From positions 2,156,001 to 2,220,000 of the forward strand of contig WAID01000007.1 of the NCBI GenBank assembly GCA_016584495.1: a stretch of DNA of 64,000 bases, written 5' to 3'. Below are positions 1-11,410 of this stretch, in pieces. Made by a program: the position numbers and the translations under genes. Source of the DNA: Celoporthe dispersa (Eukaryota; Ascomycota; Sordariomycetes; Diaporthales; Cryphonectriaceae). How positions within the stretch are numbered: position 1 is the stretch's first letter; every line of letters starts with the position of its first letter. The notes beneath the pieces are model-generated. The model ran no database searches and was not told the origin of the DNA. It saw only the letters and a list, made by a program, of their open reading frames with translations.

Positions 1-58
1 TCGTTGTCGTCGCCGTCGTCGTCGTCCTCCTCCTCCTCCCACAGAAAAAGCAAAAGGA

Positions 59-61
59 ACA

Positions 62-101
<40 letters not shown>
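59..101. repeat. Compound (AC)n/(AG)n microsatellite
   Basis: About ten AC units run directly into about eleven AG units. The tract lies some 600 nt upstream of the transporter start codon, in a CT/GA-rich leader or promoter stretch (positions 1-692) where I see no convincing coding sequence. Confidence 0.9.
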
Positions 102-692
102 CAAACACGGACGAGGCCCTGGCAGGGGTCCCTCGACGCATGCATGCGACAGTAGGCAGCCTGTCCTTGGGGAAGACGGAACTGGTGGGCCGAGGCCTGC
201 GGTTGATGTCCCAGAACGGCAGGTGGTCCACCGAGGGTGGGAACGGGGATACTGATAAGGACCTGCGAGACAACGTTCTCGAAGCCTTCGGCGACACCCT
301 CCCTGTCCCCCACCCCTGCCTGTTCACCTGAGTTGGCCCGCCGCTGCCCTTGGCTGCGGTTTGCCCTCCCAGACTCTCGAGCATGCTACCCTACTATGGC
401 ACTTGGGACCTGGGGACCTGGTCCTGCCTCGCCCTGCTGTCGAGGGCTGCGCGCCACGCAGGAAGACGTCCGAGACAATTCCTCTCGACAGTACAAGAAG
501 ACCTCGAGGCCCCTCTCGCAAGGGAGACCTCCAAACGACGTCTTCTTGCCCCTCTCCTCTTTCCTCCCTATCCCCTATTTTTTTCTTCTTCTTCAACCCC
601 CCCCCCCTCTTCTCCTTGTTTCACTCCTTGCCTGACAAGCAAGTGTAGTTCAACTCTCTCTTCCTGGAGACACAAGAGAGAGCACAGCAAAG

Positions 693-2723
693 ATGGCCAT
701 CGGTACTATTATCGAGCCCGTGGCTGACCCTCGGGCCTCTCTGAACGCGGAGCTGCCGCACAAGGTCGTGGCCGGTAGCGGGCGCGTCTACGGCCTGGCG
801 GCTCGTGTTGATCCCACAGTCACCTTTGAGGAATACCAGTGAGTATACATGTTTGCCTTCTTGAACTTGTCTCCCCTCGTGTTGGTGGCGGCGGTGCCCT
901 GGAAGGAGTGTTGTTGGCCTGATAGTTAACCTTCCCCCTCCCCCTTCCTCCAGGTACTACGCGGAGCTCCAGCGCGCCGCTGAGCATGAGGAGAACAAGA
1001 GGTACATCGAGGAGCGCGGCCCCATGAGCTTCAGCAAGCTCATCAAGGGTCGCTTCTCCAAGGGCGTCCACCAGGAGCGGGAGGAGCAGGCCGCAAAGCT
1101 CGCCAGGGAGGAGGGCACGAGCAAGGGCGTCGTCACCGCCACCGTCGGTGACGAGAAGAACCCTGGCGATGTCAGCCCCAGCAGCTCGAGCATCGCCGCG
1201 GAGGAGGACTGGAAGAACCCCGTCCGCGCCATGCGCACCGCCAGCTGGGGTACCATCTTCTACCTCATCACCACCGACATCCTCGGCTGGGGCAGCACCC
1301 CTTATGTCTTCGCCAACGTCGGCTGGGGCCTCGGCGTGAGCATGTACGTCCTCTTTGGTCTCGCGGCTGCCGCCTCGGGCTGGATGATCTGGAAGGTCTT
1401 CCTGGGCCTCGACTCGCTGCACTACCCCATGGCCTCGTTCGGTGACACCTACTTCCGTGTCTATGGTCCGTACTGGCGCCACTTCATCAACGTGTTCCAG
1501 GCCCTTCAGATGTTCATGACCGTCGCCGTCATTATTGTCGGCAACGCGCAGATTATCGCTCAGCTCAACCCCAAGATCTGCTACATGGTGTGCATGCTCA
1601 TCACCATGATCCTCGGCATCATCCTGGGCTCGATCCGCAGCCTGCAGCGCCTGGGATGGCTCTGCAACGCGTCCGTCTGGATGAACATCGTCTCCTTCCT
1701 CATCGTCATGGTCGCCGCGGCCAACTACGGCATCGACTACCAGTATATCTTCAACTCGACCCTCATCAACACCGTCATGCCCGTCAAGACCTTTGCCGGC
1801 CCCCCTCCTGACGCCTATCAGATGTCTGCCTACGGAACCGCTGCCACCATGTCTGGCATCAACTCCATGGTGTACTCGTACGGTGGTGCCCTCCTCTTCG
1901 TCGCCTTCCTCGCCGAGATGCGTCACCCTTGGGATTTCTGGAAGGGCATGCTGGCCGCCCAGACTTTCATCTGCGTTGTCTACATCTTCTTTGGCGCTTT
2001 CGTCTATGGGTTCTACGTATGTTCTGCCTGGACCCCTCCCCCCTCCCAGCCTTCCTTTATTCCCTCCTTCTCCCTGGCTGAGAGCCGAGGCTGACAATTT
2101 ACTTCTCATAACAACAGGGCCAATACTCGTCGTCCAGCATCACCCAGGTTACCGCCATGAAGAGCCTCCAGGTGACGGGCAACGTGTTCGCGCTGGTGAC
2201 GGCCTTTATAGCGTGTTTCCTGTACTTCAACATCGGCATGAAGACGGTATACCTCGAGGTCTGCCAGGAGATCATCGGCCTGCCCCCAATCACCACCAAG
2301 AAGGGCAAGCTGCTGTGGTACGCCCTGGGCCCCGTCTACTGGATCCTCGCCTTCATCGTCGCCGCCGCCGTGCCTAACCTGTCGGGTATCTCGTCCATCG
2401 TCGGCTCGCTCATGATCCTCAACTTCACCTACACCTTCCCGGCCTTTGTCTACCTGGGCTACCGCGTCAAGGTCGACGCCAAGCTCCCCGGCGAGGGCTT
2501 TGACCCGGTCACCCGCATCACCACCCGCCACGACGGAGGCTTCCGCCGCTGGTGGCGCGGCTACACCGTCAACTGGCACTTCAACACCATCTATCTCCTA
2601 TACGGCTGCGGTGGTCTGGCGTGCTGTGGTATGGGCGCCTGGGCTGCCATCGAGTCCCTGATTGCCCTGTTCGGCCCTGGTGGTACCGTCGCCACCTCGT
2701 TCGGCTGTGCCGTTCCTGTGTAA
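693..2723 (+). CDS. AAAP-family amino-acid transporter
   Basis: Predicted 604-aa membrane transporter of the amino acid/auxin permease family (Pfam Aa_trans type), expected to move amino acids across the plasma or vacuolar membrane by cation symport; the substrate cannot be read from sequence. Exons are 693-838, 954-2016 and 2118-2723. Both junctions preserve frame (donors GTGAGT and GTATGT, acceptors CAG). An unusually long hydrophilic, charged N-terminus of about 135 residues precedes the core, which opens with PVRAMRTASWGTIFYLITTD and contains about eleven hydrophobic segments. The stretch SYGGALLFVAFLAEMRHPWD (about residue 440) is the family's conserved helix and loop, as in fungal neutral amino-acid permeases of the MTR type. 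The start is the first ATG of the frame, in context AAAGATGG. A purine/cytosine permease was considered and set aside because this motif is AAAP-like. The next gene is convergent. Confidence 0.85.
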
Positions 2724-3865
2724 GGCTGGTTGTGGGTATTGCTCGAGCAAGCAACCCTGATTTCCCCCCCTTCTTTGGTATACAGTGCAAGAAAGGGGAC
2801 TATGCCCATTTTTTTTTTGGAAACCCCTACGAGCGGTTGGGAGTGGCTGAGAGGCGTAGAGTAGTCGAATATAGCCCTTTTTAATCTTGAAAAGATATAG
2901 AGAAAAAAGAAAAAGAGGAAAGAAGAAAAAAAAACTATGTCTTTCGTCTCTCAAGGCTGAACATACACCACTGATGCCCGCGCACCACCACCACCAACCC
3001 GGCGTTTGTGTTACACCCCCGGAAGGCTGTGCAGGTTCCGAAAGGGCTGTCGCCATGTACTATCCAGCTATCTGCTAGTGGTCATCACTTTACCTCTGTG
3101 TGCGCGTGGGCGATCCTTTCTGACGCCCCCAAGCAATGGCGTGCGCATCTCGCGCATCTTTTGTGCGTGTGTGTGGGGGGCGGTTTGGCCAGGTTCGCCA
3201 GGTGGATTTTAACTTTAAAAAAGATGCGTAACATCGGTTCATCCAAGCCCGAAAGGTTAATAGATTGCTGGGCCGCATCCCTCTTGTCCCCTTCCATGCA
3301 TGGTTCCATCCCAGCAAGGGAGCAAGGTGAACTCGAATACGAGGTGCGTGTCAACAGGTGTAGCGTGAACTATACAGCCTGCATGCAGGTCACTTGCCTC
3401 CTTCTCTTCCCCACCCCTCTTAGGGCTGACGAAGGAGGGAGAGGCTCTTTGGGTCTTCTCTCCGAGTCTTCGCCTTCCTCAAGTGGTATAGATCACTCTT
3501 ACTATTGATGCGAGTGGCACCAGGAGTTTGCGCTTTGGAGGGTTTTGTCTGTCCCCTGTACCTAACAGGTGAGACCTGAGGAGGCGCAGAGAGCACTGTG
3601 CCGATGGATGTGGACGCAGTATTACCTGCTATGATCGAGTCTGCAGGCCAGGGCACAATACACAGGCTGTAAGTGAGGCCAGGGGGAAGGGACGAGAATA
3701 CATGGCAAGTACAGTAGAGCGCGGGTCCCCTAGCATGGATGCCCTTTGTATTCTTGTATCCTAAAGTGAAATAGTAGACTGAAAAACTGGAAGGAACGAG
3801 CAGAGTCGTGGAGAAGGGGGAGAAAAAGAAAGAAAAAACCAAGGTCCGAGGGCAGTCAGTCAAAC
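2724..3865. other. Convergent 3' intergenic region
   Basis: About 1.1 kb between the stop codons of two convergent genes. It holds A-rich and T-rich runs (for example around 2811-2818 and 2890-2935) suited to 3' ends and polyadenylation. No tRNA-like fold, repeat or conserved frame was recognised. Confidence 0.6.
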
Positions 3866-6061
3866 TCACTCCTTCCCCCACTCCCCATCAGGCAGCCTCA
3901 CCACGCGAATCTTGCCCCTCAAGCTCTCCCTCTTCCTCTCCGCCCTCTCCGCCCTGGTCCGCAGACCCGCCGCCGACTTCGCATGGTGCAGCGTCCGCGC
4001 AAGCAGGCCTCCTCCTGGCCTCGGCACCTCAGGAAACGTCCCCTTCTCCGGCGTAGGCGTATCCGGGCTCCACGCCGACCCCGGTGTCTCCGCCTCCGCC
4101 TCCTCCGCCCCTACCGCAGGACTGCCCCATGACGCCGCCGAGCCGCGCCTGGTCGAGCCGCCCGCGGCGCTTGTGCTGAAGCTCGTCCTGACGCTGCTGC
4201 TGCCCGCCGTGGCGACGCCGCTGTGACTCCCGCCCGTAAAGATCCGCGCCAGCAGCGAGACCCGTGCCGCTCCCGCCGCCGCGCCCCCGTCCTCTCCCGC
4301 CTCCTCGCCCGCCGCCGTCGTGCGGGTGCTGCTGCTGCTGCTGATGAGTGCGGTCGGGTACGGCGTGCGCTGTGGGGCCTTCCAGGCCGAGGAGGGGTGG
4401 TTGGCGGCGGCGTCGAGAGGGGCAGGATGACGTCCTCGGCGCTCGGAGAGCCCACTGCTGGCGCTGCCGTCTCGCCTGCGGAAGGGGTTGAGAGAGAACG
4501 GGCGGGGTGAGTCTGGTGTGCTGGGGCCACGGGTGCTTCGTGTCCAGGAGGTTCTGTCGCCGGGGGCCTGGTGATTGTGGCTGCTGCTACCGCTGTTCCG
4601 CCACAGGACGCGATGGTGGAGGCTCTGGGGCGGTGGCCCTGGCGGCGGCGGCGCTCGTGGTGGTGGGAGTGATGATGATGAATATGGTGATAATGGTGAT
4701 GAGCACGACCGTAGGCGGCCTCTTGCGTTCACTGTCGGGCTGCTCCTGGCAATGGATACCGCCGTGTCATGGTAGAGCTCAGCCGCCGTGGGCTCAAACT
4801 CCAGCTCGGACTCGCTCACGTCGCTCGAGGACGACAGATCCATCGATTCCGCATCACTGCTTTGGTGAGGATAGGGATGACGATCATGATGATGCTGCCG
4901 GTACCAGGACTGGCGGCGCCGTCTTGTCTCTGGTGGTATCGGCTTCGGCCTCTTATCCTCCTCGGGACTTGGCGAGGCATATACCGCGTCGGATTCATAT
5001 CTGCTCAGGTGGAGGGAGTTTGTCGGCAGAGGTGGTGGAGGCGGATGCTCATTGTCATCTGCGCGTAGCTGGTGAAAGGCTGGGAATGTTGTTGTCGCTG
5101 GGGCAGGCCTTGGACCTCTGGGTGGTGTTCTGACCTCGTTGTTGACCCTGGCCACGTATGAGGACTGTCGGAAGTGGTCCCACTCTGACGGGGCGCACGA
5201 CATGCTCTGTGAGTACCCGTGGCAGTACGTGCTGAATTCCGTCGCGTCGGGCTGATAGGCTGCGGTGTTGTCCTCGGATGTATACGCCTGGCCCGATTCC
5301 GACCTCCTCCCACCAAGATCAAGGCCAGTGATCTGCAGGATCTTGGATGGTGAGCTATGCAGCGTCGGCGTATCTGGAGGAGGGCCCGTCGCTGTCGTCG
5401 CAGGGCTCATGGCCCCAGTCAGCTTGAGAAGCCTCTGCACGCCCGGCCTGGGCTGGGGAGAGAGGATCCCGTCCGGCGGACTGGTCGGGGTGACAATACT
5501 GTGGACAGCAGCAGGTTCCACGAACGTGCGATGACCACCTGCTGCTTGCGCTTGCCATAGCCCCAGCCCTCGAGTCGGAACTGCCAAAACCCTTGGTTCT
5601 GCTGTGTTGCGTTGCAGTGCAGCCGGGCATTCTTCTGCCGCCGCCGCCTGCTCCGGGACGGGAAGTCTTACTTGTGGGCCTCGAGACGTTTCCCCCGGGG
5701 CTGCTGCTGCTGTAGCTGTAGGCTTCGTCTGTTTGATCCTGAGTGGCCTGATGCGGAACGGGTCCGTCAAGCCTTGGAATAACCTGACTGAGCTGCCACC
5801 CTCCTCCTTTTCCCAGTCGAAGAGGAAAGGTTTGTTGTCATCCAGGGGGCTGCCGCCGGCGGTCATGGGCGTGAGAGAGTGGCTCGCTTCCGCGCCGGCG
5901 GAGGAGGCAGTCGATCTGTTGTGGAGTGGCAGGGGAGGTAATGGCTTTCTCTCGTAATCTGTGTAGTTGAGGGGCGGCGAAGCTAGTCGTCCTGTAAGCT
6001 TCTCCCCCTCGTAGACACTGTCGCCGTCGTCCATCTCGGGGGCCGGCCCGCCCTCAGCCAT
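3866..6061 (-). CDS. Unrecognised Ser/Pro-rich disordered protein
   Basis: Intronless 731-codon frame with an ATG start, encoding a low-complexity protein rich in Ser, Pro, Arg and Gly that I do not recognise. Only the two ends look constrained. The N-terminus carries an acidic stretch (EMDDGDSVYEGEKLTG) followed by a proline-rich patch (ERKPLPPLP). The C-terminus is a basic, probably helical segment (RTRAERAERKRESLRGKIRV, about residues 697-716) followed by a short hydrophobic-acidic end. This layout, long disorder with a short basic C-terminal motif, recurs in fungal regulatory or cytoskeleton-associated proteins, but assigning a function would be a guess. Poly-Ser and poly-Ala runs are scattered throughout. 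A 2.2-kb frame without a stop on this strand, initiating at an ATG, supports a real gene. No signal peptide or membrane segment is visible. Confidence 0.65.
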   Translation of the reverse strand: MAEGGPAPEMDDGDSVYEGEKLTGRLASPPLNYTDYERKPLPPLPLHNRSTASSAGAEASHSLTPMTAGGSPLDDNKPFLFDWEKEEGGSSVRLFQGLTDPFRIRPLRIKQTKPTATAAAAPGETSRGPQVRLPVPEQAAAAEECPAALQRNTAEPRVLAVPTRGLGLWQAQAAGGHRTFVEPAAVHSIVTPTSPPDGILSPQPRPGVQRLLKLTGAMSPATTATGPPPDTPTLHSSPSKILQITGLDLGGRRSESGQAYTSEDNTAAYQPDATEFSTYCHGYSQSMSCAPSEWDHFRQSSYVARVNNEVRTPPRGPRPAPATTTFPAFHQLRADDNEHPPPPPLPTNSLHLSRYESDAVYASPSPEEDKRPKPIPPETRRRRQSWYRQHHHDRHPYPHQSSDAESMDLSSSSDVSESELEFEPTAAELYHDTAVSIARSSPTVNARGRLRSCSSPLSPYSSSSLPPPRAPPPPGPPPQSLHHRVLWRNSGSSSHNHQAPGDRTSWTRSTRGPSTPDSPRPFSLNPFRRRDGSASSGLSERRGRHPAPLDAAANHPSSAWKAPQRTPYPTALISSSSSTRTTAAGEEAGEDGGAAAGAARVSLLARIFTGGSHSGVATAGSSSVRTSFSTSAAGGSTRRGSAASWGSPAVGAEEAEAETPGSAWSPDTPTPEKGTFPEVPRPGGGLLARTLHHAKSAAGLRTRAERAERKRESLRGKIRVVRLPDGEWGKE

Positions 6062-7163
6062 TTCTTCGCTATGTCAACAACAACGCACTTTCTCCCTCGA
6101 GAACAGCCCAGTCGCCTTTCCAGCTTGCCACTGGTCGGCCAGGGAGAGGAGAGGAGAAGTCATCGTCAACGAGGACGTGACCTCGATCCCACGTCGCTGT
6201 AGCCCGGCGCACCACAAAGAAACGGTCGACAAAAGTCCCGCCTTTTTGGCCAGGTCATCATCGCCCACGAGACGCCTTGTTTCTCTTTCACAATCTATCT
6301 CAGCCGGCACAAAGAAAAAAAAAGAAATCAGTCTTGCGCAAAGACAAAAAAAAAAGGACTTCAAAAATGGATAGTGCTTGTACAACAAGGCTTTGAGGTG
6401 TGGTAATTGGGATCGTTCGACGCGATGATGAGATGAAGCGACGCTTGCGGTGTCTTGATGCCAGCGTTATTGATGCGGACATTGGTGCGGGTGGGCAAGT
6501 TTCCTCAAAAACAAGTCATTCATCTCAGAGCCCAGTCCTGGGCACTGAAGAAAAGAGAGAGTATTGTAACCATGCACATGGCACATCACGTACCAAGCAT
6601 TTATGAAGCCGATGTCCTGTTGTTCTACTGCCTCGCCATCGCTCAATGAGGATATGTGGGCCTGATTTGATTCTAAACGCTTCGTGAGTGATAACTTGCA
6701 CAAGCTGCAATGAGCAACGAGAGACCAATCAAGGGCCGCCCTCTGAGAAACGCCGACGAGGCGCAGACCGGGTGAGCAAAGACAGACAACACGGCATCCA
6801 ATGGCGTGGGACTAGGAAATGAGCAAGACTGACTGATTCTGGTATCCTTTTCTATCACACACGCACACGCACCAAAAACAAAGAAGAAGATATGCTCCCC
6901 TGAACTCCTTCCTACCCGGTGGCCAGTCGCAAAGCCTGGTATCACTCCGATGCACCCATCACATGCAACATGACCACTGCATTTCCAAGAGAGAAGGAAG
7001 AAAGAGGGAAAAAAAAAAAAAGACAACCAAAGTTCCGGACCCATAGATCGTCATCCGTCTAGTCACCGGAGAATAAAAGAACAGCCAACAAAACGCTATA
7101 GTATACGCCCTGTCCAGGAGCACCCCCGGAGGTTGGTTTGTTGGGGGGGGGGGAACGAGCCTC
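6062..7163. other. Intergenic region upstream of the disordered-protein gene
   Basis: Lies between the start of the disordered-protein gene (to the left, minus strand) and the stop of the ERD1-like gene. It should contain the promoter of the former and the 3' end of the latter. It shows A/T homopolymers at about 6308-6353 and 7008-7021 and a G run near 7143-7152. No gene was recognised. Confidence 0.55.
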
Positions 7164-8476
7164 TTAATCCTCGTCCTCGTACTTCCCCTGGTAGTCACCC
7201 AGGAGGATATCATCCACCTCCAGCCCCGTGTGCGTGTTCCTCAGCCACTCGGTCTCGACGCGCAGAAAGATCCAGACCCAGCGCCGGAACACCTCGAGGG
7301 ACTCGATGATGAAGATGGAGCTCTCGAAGTCGGAGATGTGGTCCAGGTGGGGGCTGAGCTTCAGCGACCACGTGCAGCGCAGCATGAGGTCCATGGCGAT
7401 GATCATGTAGTAGGTCGGGGCCCCGTTGCCGACCAGCAGCCTCCTCCGCAGCCCGGGCGCGTGGTCGGGCGCGTTCCGCTCCCTGGCGCCCGAGAACAGC
7501 GTCAGGTCCCAGTCCTTGGCAACGTCCCAGTAGAAGCTGTAGAGGCTGTTGACCAGGCACGCGGCGACCCAGGCGCGGTACAGCCCGGCGCGGCGGGCCT
7601 CGTACGCGGGCGTGTCGGGCAGGTTCCTCTGCAGGGCGCTGAAGACGATGACGGGGAACGAGGTCGCGTACTTGGCCGCGTTGGCCAGGTGCTGCCCGCC
7701 CCAGCCGACGCTCTCCTTGTGGGGCGCGCGGCGCACGCGGAAGTACTCGATCAGGCACTGCCGGAGGCGGATCAGGTACGGCGCGGCCATTATAAGGGGC
7801 ACCAGCACGCGGCCGCCGCAGTTCCTGTCGGGCCGGTCGGTGGCGCTGCCGGTGGCGCCGTGGAAGAACATCATGCAGATGCACACGTACAAGTCGCCCA
7901 TCACCTTGGCGTACGAGGTGAGCACATCGGCCAGCAGGATGTCGCCGAACTTGCCGTCGGCCGCCTGCGCGAGGCCGCCGATGCTGACGCGCTTGAGGGT
8001 CGCGAGGAGGCGGCCGCGGCCGCCGTGGCTGAGAGAGAAGGACCGCAGCGGGAGGGCGAAGAGGACGGCGAGGACGACGAGGTAGGTCATGGGCATCCAG
8101 TCGTAGTAGACGACCAGGGCAGGGTTGCGGCGGGAGAAGAGCCAGAAGGTCACGATCGAGAGGGCAAAGGTCGCGGACAGGACGGAGGCGAGGCGGTAGG
8201 TGGAGAGGTGGTGGGGTGGGTGCGAGGCGGACGGCCGTGACGGGTAGCGGATGAGCGAGGGCACGTCGATCTTGCGGTCGTAGAGGTAGTGCAGGTTGAC
8301 GCCCCATCCCCAGACGGCTGCGCCCTGTCAGCCGGTGCGCATGGTCCTTCTTTGTTCGTACACGCATGGGCAGATCTCGACTCACCGAGCACCACGATGA
8401 ATGCGACGCGGTAGGGGAGGGGAAAGCTGAGGCTGAAGGAGTCGAGCTGCGGCTCGACCGCCGGATCGCCGTCCAT
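7164..8476 (-). CDS. ERD1: ERD1-like EXS-domain membrane protein
   Basis: Predicted 414-aa multi-spanning EXS-family protein related to yeast Erd1, a Golgi protein needed for retention of ER lumenal proteins, recycling of Golgi glycosyltransferases and phosphate handling. Exons are 8476-8386 and 8317-7164. The donor is GTGAGT. The acceptor is the second available CAG (8320-8318): the upstream CAG at 8327-8325 would leave the conserved second exon out of frame. The junction yields VLAVWGWGVNLHYLYDRKID, close to the family's N-terminal signature. Several hydrophobic segments follow, then the EXS core with NGAPTYYMIIAMDLMLRCTW and a C-terminal stretch ending in acidic residues (DYQGKYEDED). Unlike SYG1/XPR1 proteins it has no SPX domain. 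It is divergent from PEX10 across 547 bp. Confidence 0.85.
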
Positions 8477-9023
8477 TCTGCGAGCCTGTGTCCTCCTATC
8501 TTGTCTCGCCTGTGATTGCGCACATGAACCATATAAGAAAGAGAAAGAAAGGAAAAGGAAAGAGAGAAAGAAAAAAGGCTGTTTCTTGTGGCCTCGTCCA
8601 CAGGTCCCCTCTGCGCCCCTCGGAGTGGTGGGTGTTGGTGTGCGCAGCGCAGGTTCGAGGGCTGGTTACGTGTACCGTAGGTACCTTGGAGCTTGTCGTT
8701 AAGGGGAAAAAGAAGAAGGGGAAAAAAAAGGAGCCACATCGTTTTAGGGGCCGCACGTCATTGCCCGGCAGTGGCCGAGCATCCCCTGTCGTATGCTCGA
8801 CTTAGTGGGTCGGTGGTTCCCTCCCCAGCGCCTCTGCTCAGTGACAACCGAGGCAAGTCCAGCTATCGTTTGAGTGCTCTTCACTTCACCTCTCAACGAC
8901 ATCCTCACCAATCTGTTTTCTCTTTTGCTACCCTCCACCCCTTGGAGAGACATATATGGACTACTTTGTTGCAAGATCCAGCATGTAGAGGAGAGCCCAG
9001 CCAAGAGAAGTATCCGTGACAAG
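8477..9023. promoter_or_regulatory. Divergent ERD1/PEX10 intergenic promoter region
   Basis: A 547-bp region between two divergent start codons, so it should hold both promoters and 5' leaders. Purine-rich runs lie at 8540-8575 and 8702-8730, with a CT-rich stretch before the PEX10 ATG. No specific factor site could be assigned with confidence. Confidence 0.6.
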
Positions 9024-10349
9024 ATGGCCTCCTCAACACCAGCGCGGCACACGCCGTCGGCTGCCACCACCTCCTCCTCCCCGTTCCCCTTCGCCACCGC
9101 CCCAGATATCATCCGCGCCCACCAAAAGGACGCCTACTTCCAGGGCCTCCTCACCAACCAGCTCCTCGACCTCCACCGCCGCCTCCTCGGCGCCCGCTCC
9201 TCCCACGCCTGGGCCAACGAGTCCCGCACCGCCGGCGACCTGCTGTACCTGTGCCTGACCACCCTCCTGGGCAACCGGACCCTGGGCGAGGAGTACTGCG
9301 ACCTGGTCCAGGTAGAGGCCCCCTCCGCTGCTGCTGCTGCTGCTGCTGGTGCCGGCGGCGGTCAGGGCGCAGAGCCACCCACCACGACAGCCGCGGCCGG
9401 CCCAAGACTGCCCTCCCTCCGCCGTCGCTCAGCCTACATCGCCCTCTCCGCCCTCCTCCCCTACCTCCTCTCGCGCGCCCTCCCCGCCGTCCGCGCCCGC
9501 CTGCGCGCCCGCCTCGAGGCCCGCCTCGCCGTCCTCCGCCGGCGCCACCACCATCACCACCACCACCACAGCAGAGGCGATCCACACGCCCCCGCAAAGA
9601 CCACCCTCGAGTACCGCGCCGGCCGCTACCTCCTCGCCCACCTGACCAGCCTCACCTCGGGCGCCCACATCCACGCCGCCGTGCTGGCCACCTTCTACTT
9701 CTCGGGCGCGTACTACTCCCTGTCCAAGCGCCTGACGGGCCTGCGCTACGTCTTCACGCGCAGGCTGCCCGAGCACCCTGCCGGCGCCGACGGGCGGGCC
9801 GGGTACGAGGTGCTGGGCGTGCTGCTCGCGGTCCAGCTCGCGGTGCAGGGGTACCTGCACGTGCGGGCCACCCTGGCCGGGCTGGGCGAGGAGGAGGCGG
9901 GCGTCGAGGCTGTGATCCGGGAGAGGGCCTTTGGGCCTGGTGGTGGTGGTGGTGGTGGTGGTGCTATGGACGTGAGCCTGGACCACGAGTTCAGCTACAG
10001 CGGGAACAACGACCTGCTCCTCGGCACGGGCACGCCGGGCGGGCAGCGGAGCAGGGCGGCGATCGGGGCGATGGCACACACACCTGTGCCCGGGGCCGGG
10101 TCCTCCCGGGCAGACGACGGCGCGGCGAGGTATGACCTGGGCGACGAGAGCGTCCTGGGCTGGATCAGGGGGTCGTCGCAGAGGAAGTGTACGCTGTGCC
10201 TCGAGGAGCTCAAGGACCCGGCGGCGGCGGGGTGCGGGCACGTCTTTTGCTGGACGTGCATTGGGGACTGGGTCCGCGAGAAGCCCGAGTGTCCGCTGTG
10301 TAGGCGGGAGGTCATGGTGCAGCACATATTGCCGCTGAGAGCGGCATGA
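9024..10349 (+). CDS. PEX10: Peroxisome biogenesis factor 10 (RING E3 subunit)
   Basis: Predicted 441-aa PEX10, a peroxisomal membrane RING protein that works with PEX2 and PEX12 in the ubiquitin-ligase complex recycling the PTS1 receptor PEX5. It is intronless. The N-terminal region contains APDIIRAHQKDAYFQGLLTN, typical of the PEX2/10/12 domain, followed by hydrophobic segments. The C3HC4 RING spans about residues 389-428 (CTLCLEEL, then CGHVFCWTC, then CPLCRRE) and is followed by the short PEX10 tail HILPLRAA. The start is the ATG at 9024; the frame is open further upstream, but the family N-terminus fits this start. Three homopolymeric inserts sit in probable loops: poly-Ala near residue 103, eight His near 175 and eight Gly near 306. 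These are encoded by trinucleotide repeats and could vary between strains. Confidence 0.93.
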   Translation: MASSTPARHTPSAATTSSSPFPFATAPDIIRAHQKDAYFQGLLTNQLLDLHRRLLGARSSHAWANESRTAGDLLYLCLTTLLGNRTLGEEYCDLVQVEAPSAAAAAAAGAGGGQGAEPPTTTAAAGPRLPSLRRRSAYIALSALLPYLLSRALPAVRARLRARLEARLAVLRRRHHHHHHHHSRGDPHAPAKTTLEYRAGRYLLAHLTSLTSGAHIHAAVLATFYFSGAYYSLSKRLTGLRYVFTRRLPEHPAGADGRAGYEVLGVLLAVQLAVQGYLHVRATLAGLGEEEAGVEAVIRERAFGPGGGGGGGGAMDVSLDHEFSYSGNNDLLLGTGTPGGQRSRAAIGAMAHTPVPGAGSSRADDGAARYDLGDESVLGWIRGSSQRKCTLCLEELKDPAAAGCGHVFCWTCIGDWVREKPECPLCRREVMVQHILPLRAA

Positions 10350-11410
10350 CCGCATCGTCTTTTTTTTCTCTCCTTCTCGTCTTCCTTCTCTGGAGCGTCA
10401 GTTTCCCTCCGACATCTCTACGGAGATGAATCTACAGTGGTGCATGGTCAGATGGTTGGTACCAGAACGTTCTTATGTAAAAAAGACCTTTTTTTTTTGA
10501 AGAAAAAGGTTTCTATAAACGCAGCATGGTTGGTGAGAGACATCGAGCCAGCAGCAAGTAGGTTGAGAGAAAAAAAAAGAATACTTGGTACATGGCGATA
10601 CAAGTCACATATGCATGCATGGCTAGGAGAGAGGAGAGCATTAAGTTGCAGGTGTCATCAACAAGACGATGTCAGCTTTCATATATGCCTTAGAAGTAAG
10701 CTTTGTGTAAAGACAGCATCGGAATCGAATAGGTAGCGAGCCTTGGCCCCCCACCCTAAAAGAAAAGAAAGGAAGAAAAGGAAAATAAAAAAGAGAGAAA
10801 AAGCACAAGCCGCTGCTGTCCCTAATTTTCTTCCCCTTTCCTTCTCTCTATGTGCCCTCAGGTAGTCCAGCCCAAGGAGCAGAATCCATTAAGCCAAGTC
10901 TTCCACCAGTAGCAGAGTACAGACAAAAGAGATCGGACGCGGTTGTCCAAGGGATGAAGGGAGACATGTTTCCGTTCATATCCACCCGTCCAGGGAGGAT
11001 GATAGATCACCATCATAATTATCCTCCCCTGGGGCGTCAGCGTTATGAGATAACCCGTTGTTGTTGTTGTGTGCCCCTCCTTCTCAAGTCCTCATGCAAT
11101 CCAAAACAGTAGACGTACTCGCTGAACAACCAAGAGCACGGCGTATCAAGGTATCACTATTGCCTTCCCACCTGGCACCATGAACTCCGCGTCACACCAA
11201 ATCAAGTCGGATCCGGAAACGCCTCGTCAAGATGTATGCAAAAGCAAGCAACCAGCCAGCCAGCCAGCCGCGCATGTTCAGACCCTGTTGCTGGTCTTCG
11301 CCCGCCCGCCCCACTCGCCGTCGGGAGATGAACAGGTCAGGCCGAGAACAGCACGATCTCTCCCCTGTCGTTCCTCTTCATCCGCAGCGACCTGAAGAGC
11401 TCCTTCTCTT
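10350..11410. other. Convergent 3' intergenic region PEX10/LYAR
   Basis: About 1.06 kb between convergent stop codons. It is T-rich just after PEX10 (10361-10369) and has A-rich runs at 10569-10577 and 10760-10800. A CCAG/CCAGC short tandem lies near 11251-11270. I see no RNA gene or conserved frame. Confidence 0.55.

Noticed and set aside
820..2109. Long minus-strand open frame (about 430 codons) opposite the amino-acid transporter
   Set aside because: It is an antisense shadow: highly biased composition (His, Asp and Val runs) created by GC-rich third positions of the real plus-strand gene, with no domain.
693..2723. Purine/cytosine permease (NCS1) identity for the first gene
   Set aside because: The motif around SYGGALLFVAFLAEMRHPWD and the PVRAMRT core entry match AAAP amino-acid transporters, not NCS1 permeases.
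7210..8739. About 509-codon minus-strand frame overlapping ERD1
   Set aside because: It is an Arg/Pro-rich out-of-frame shadow of the ERD1 exons; only the other frame shows the EXS family motifs.
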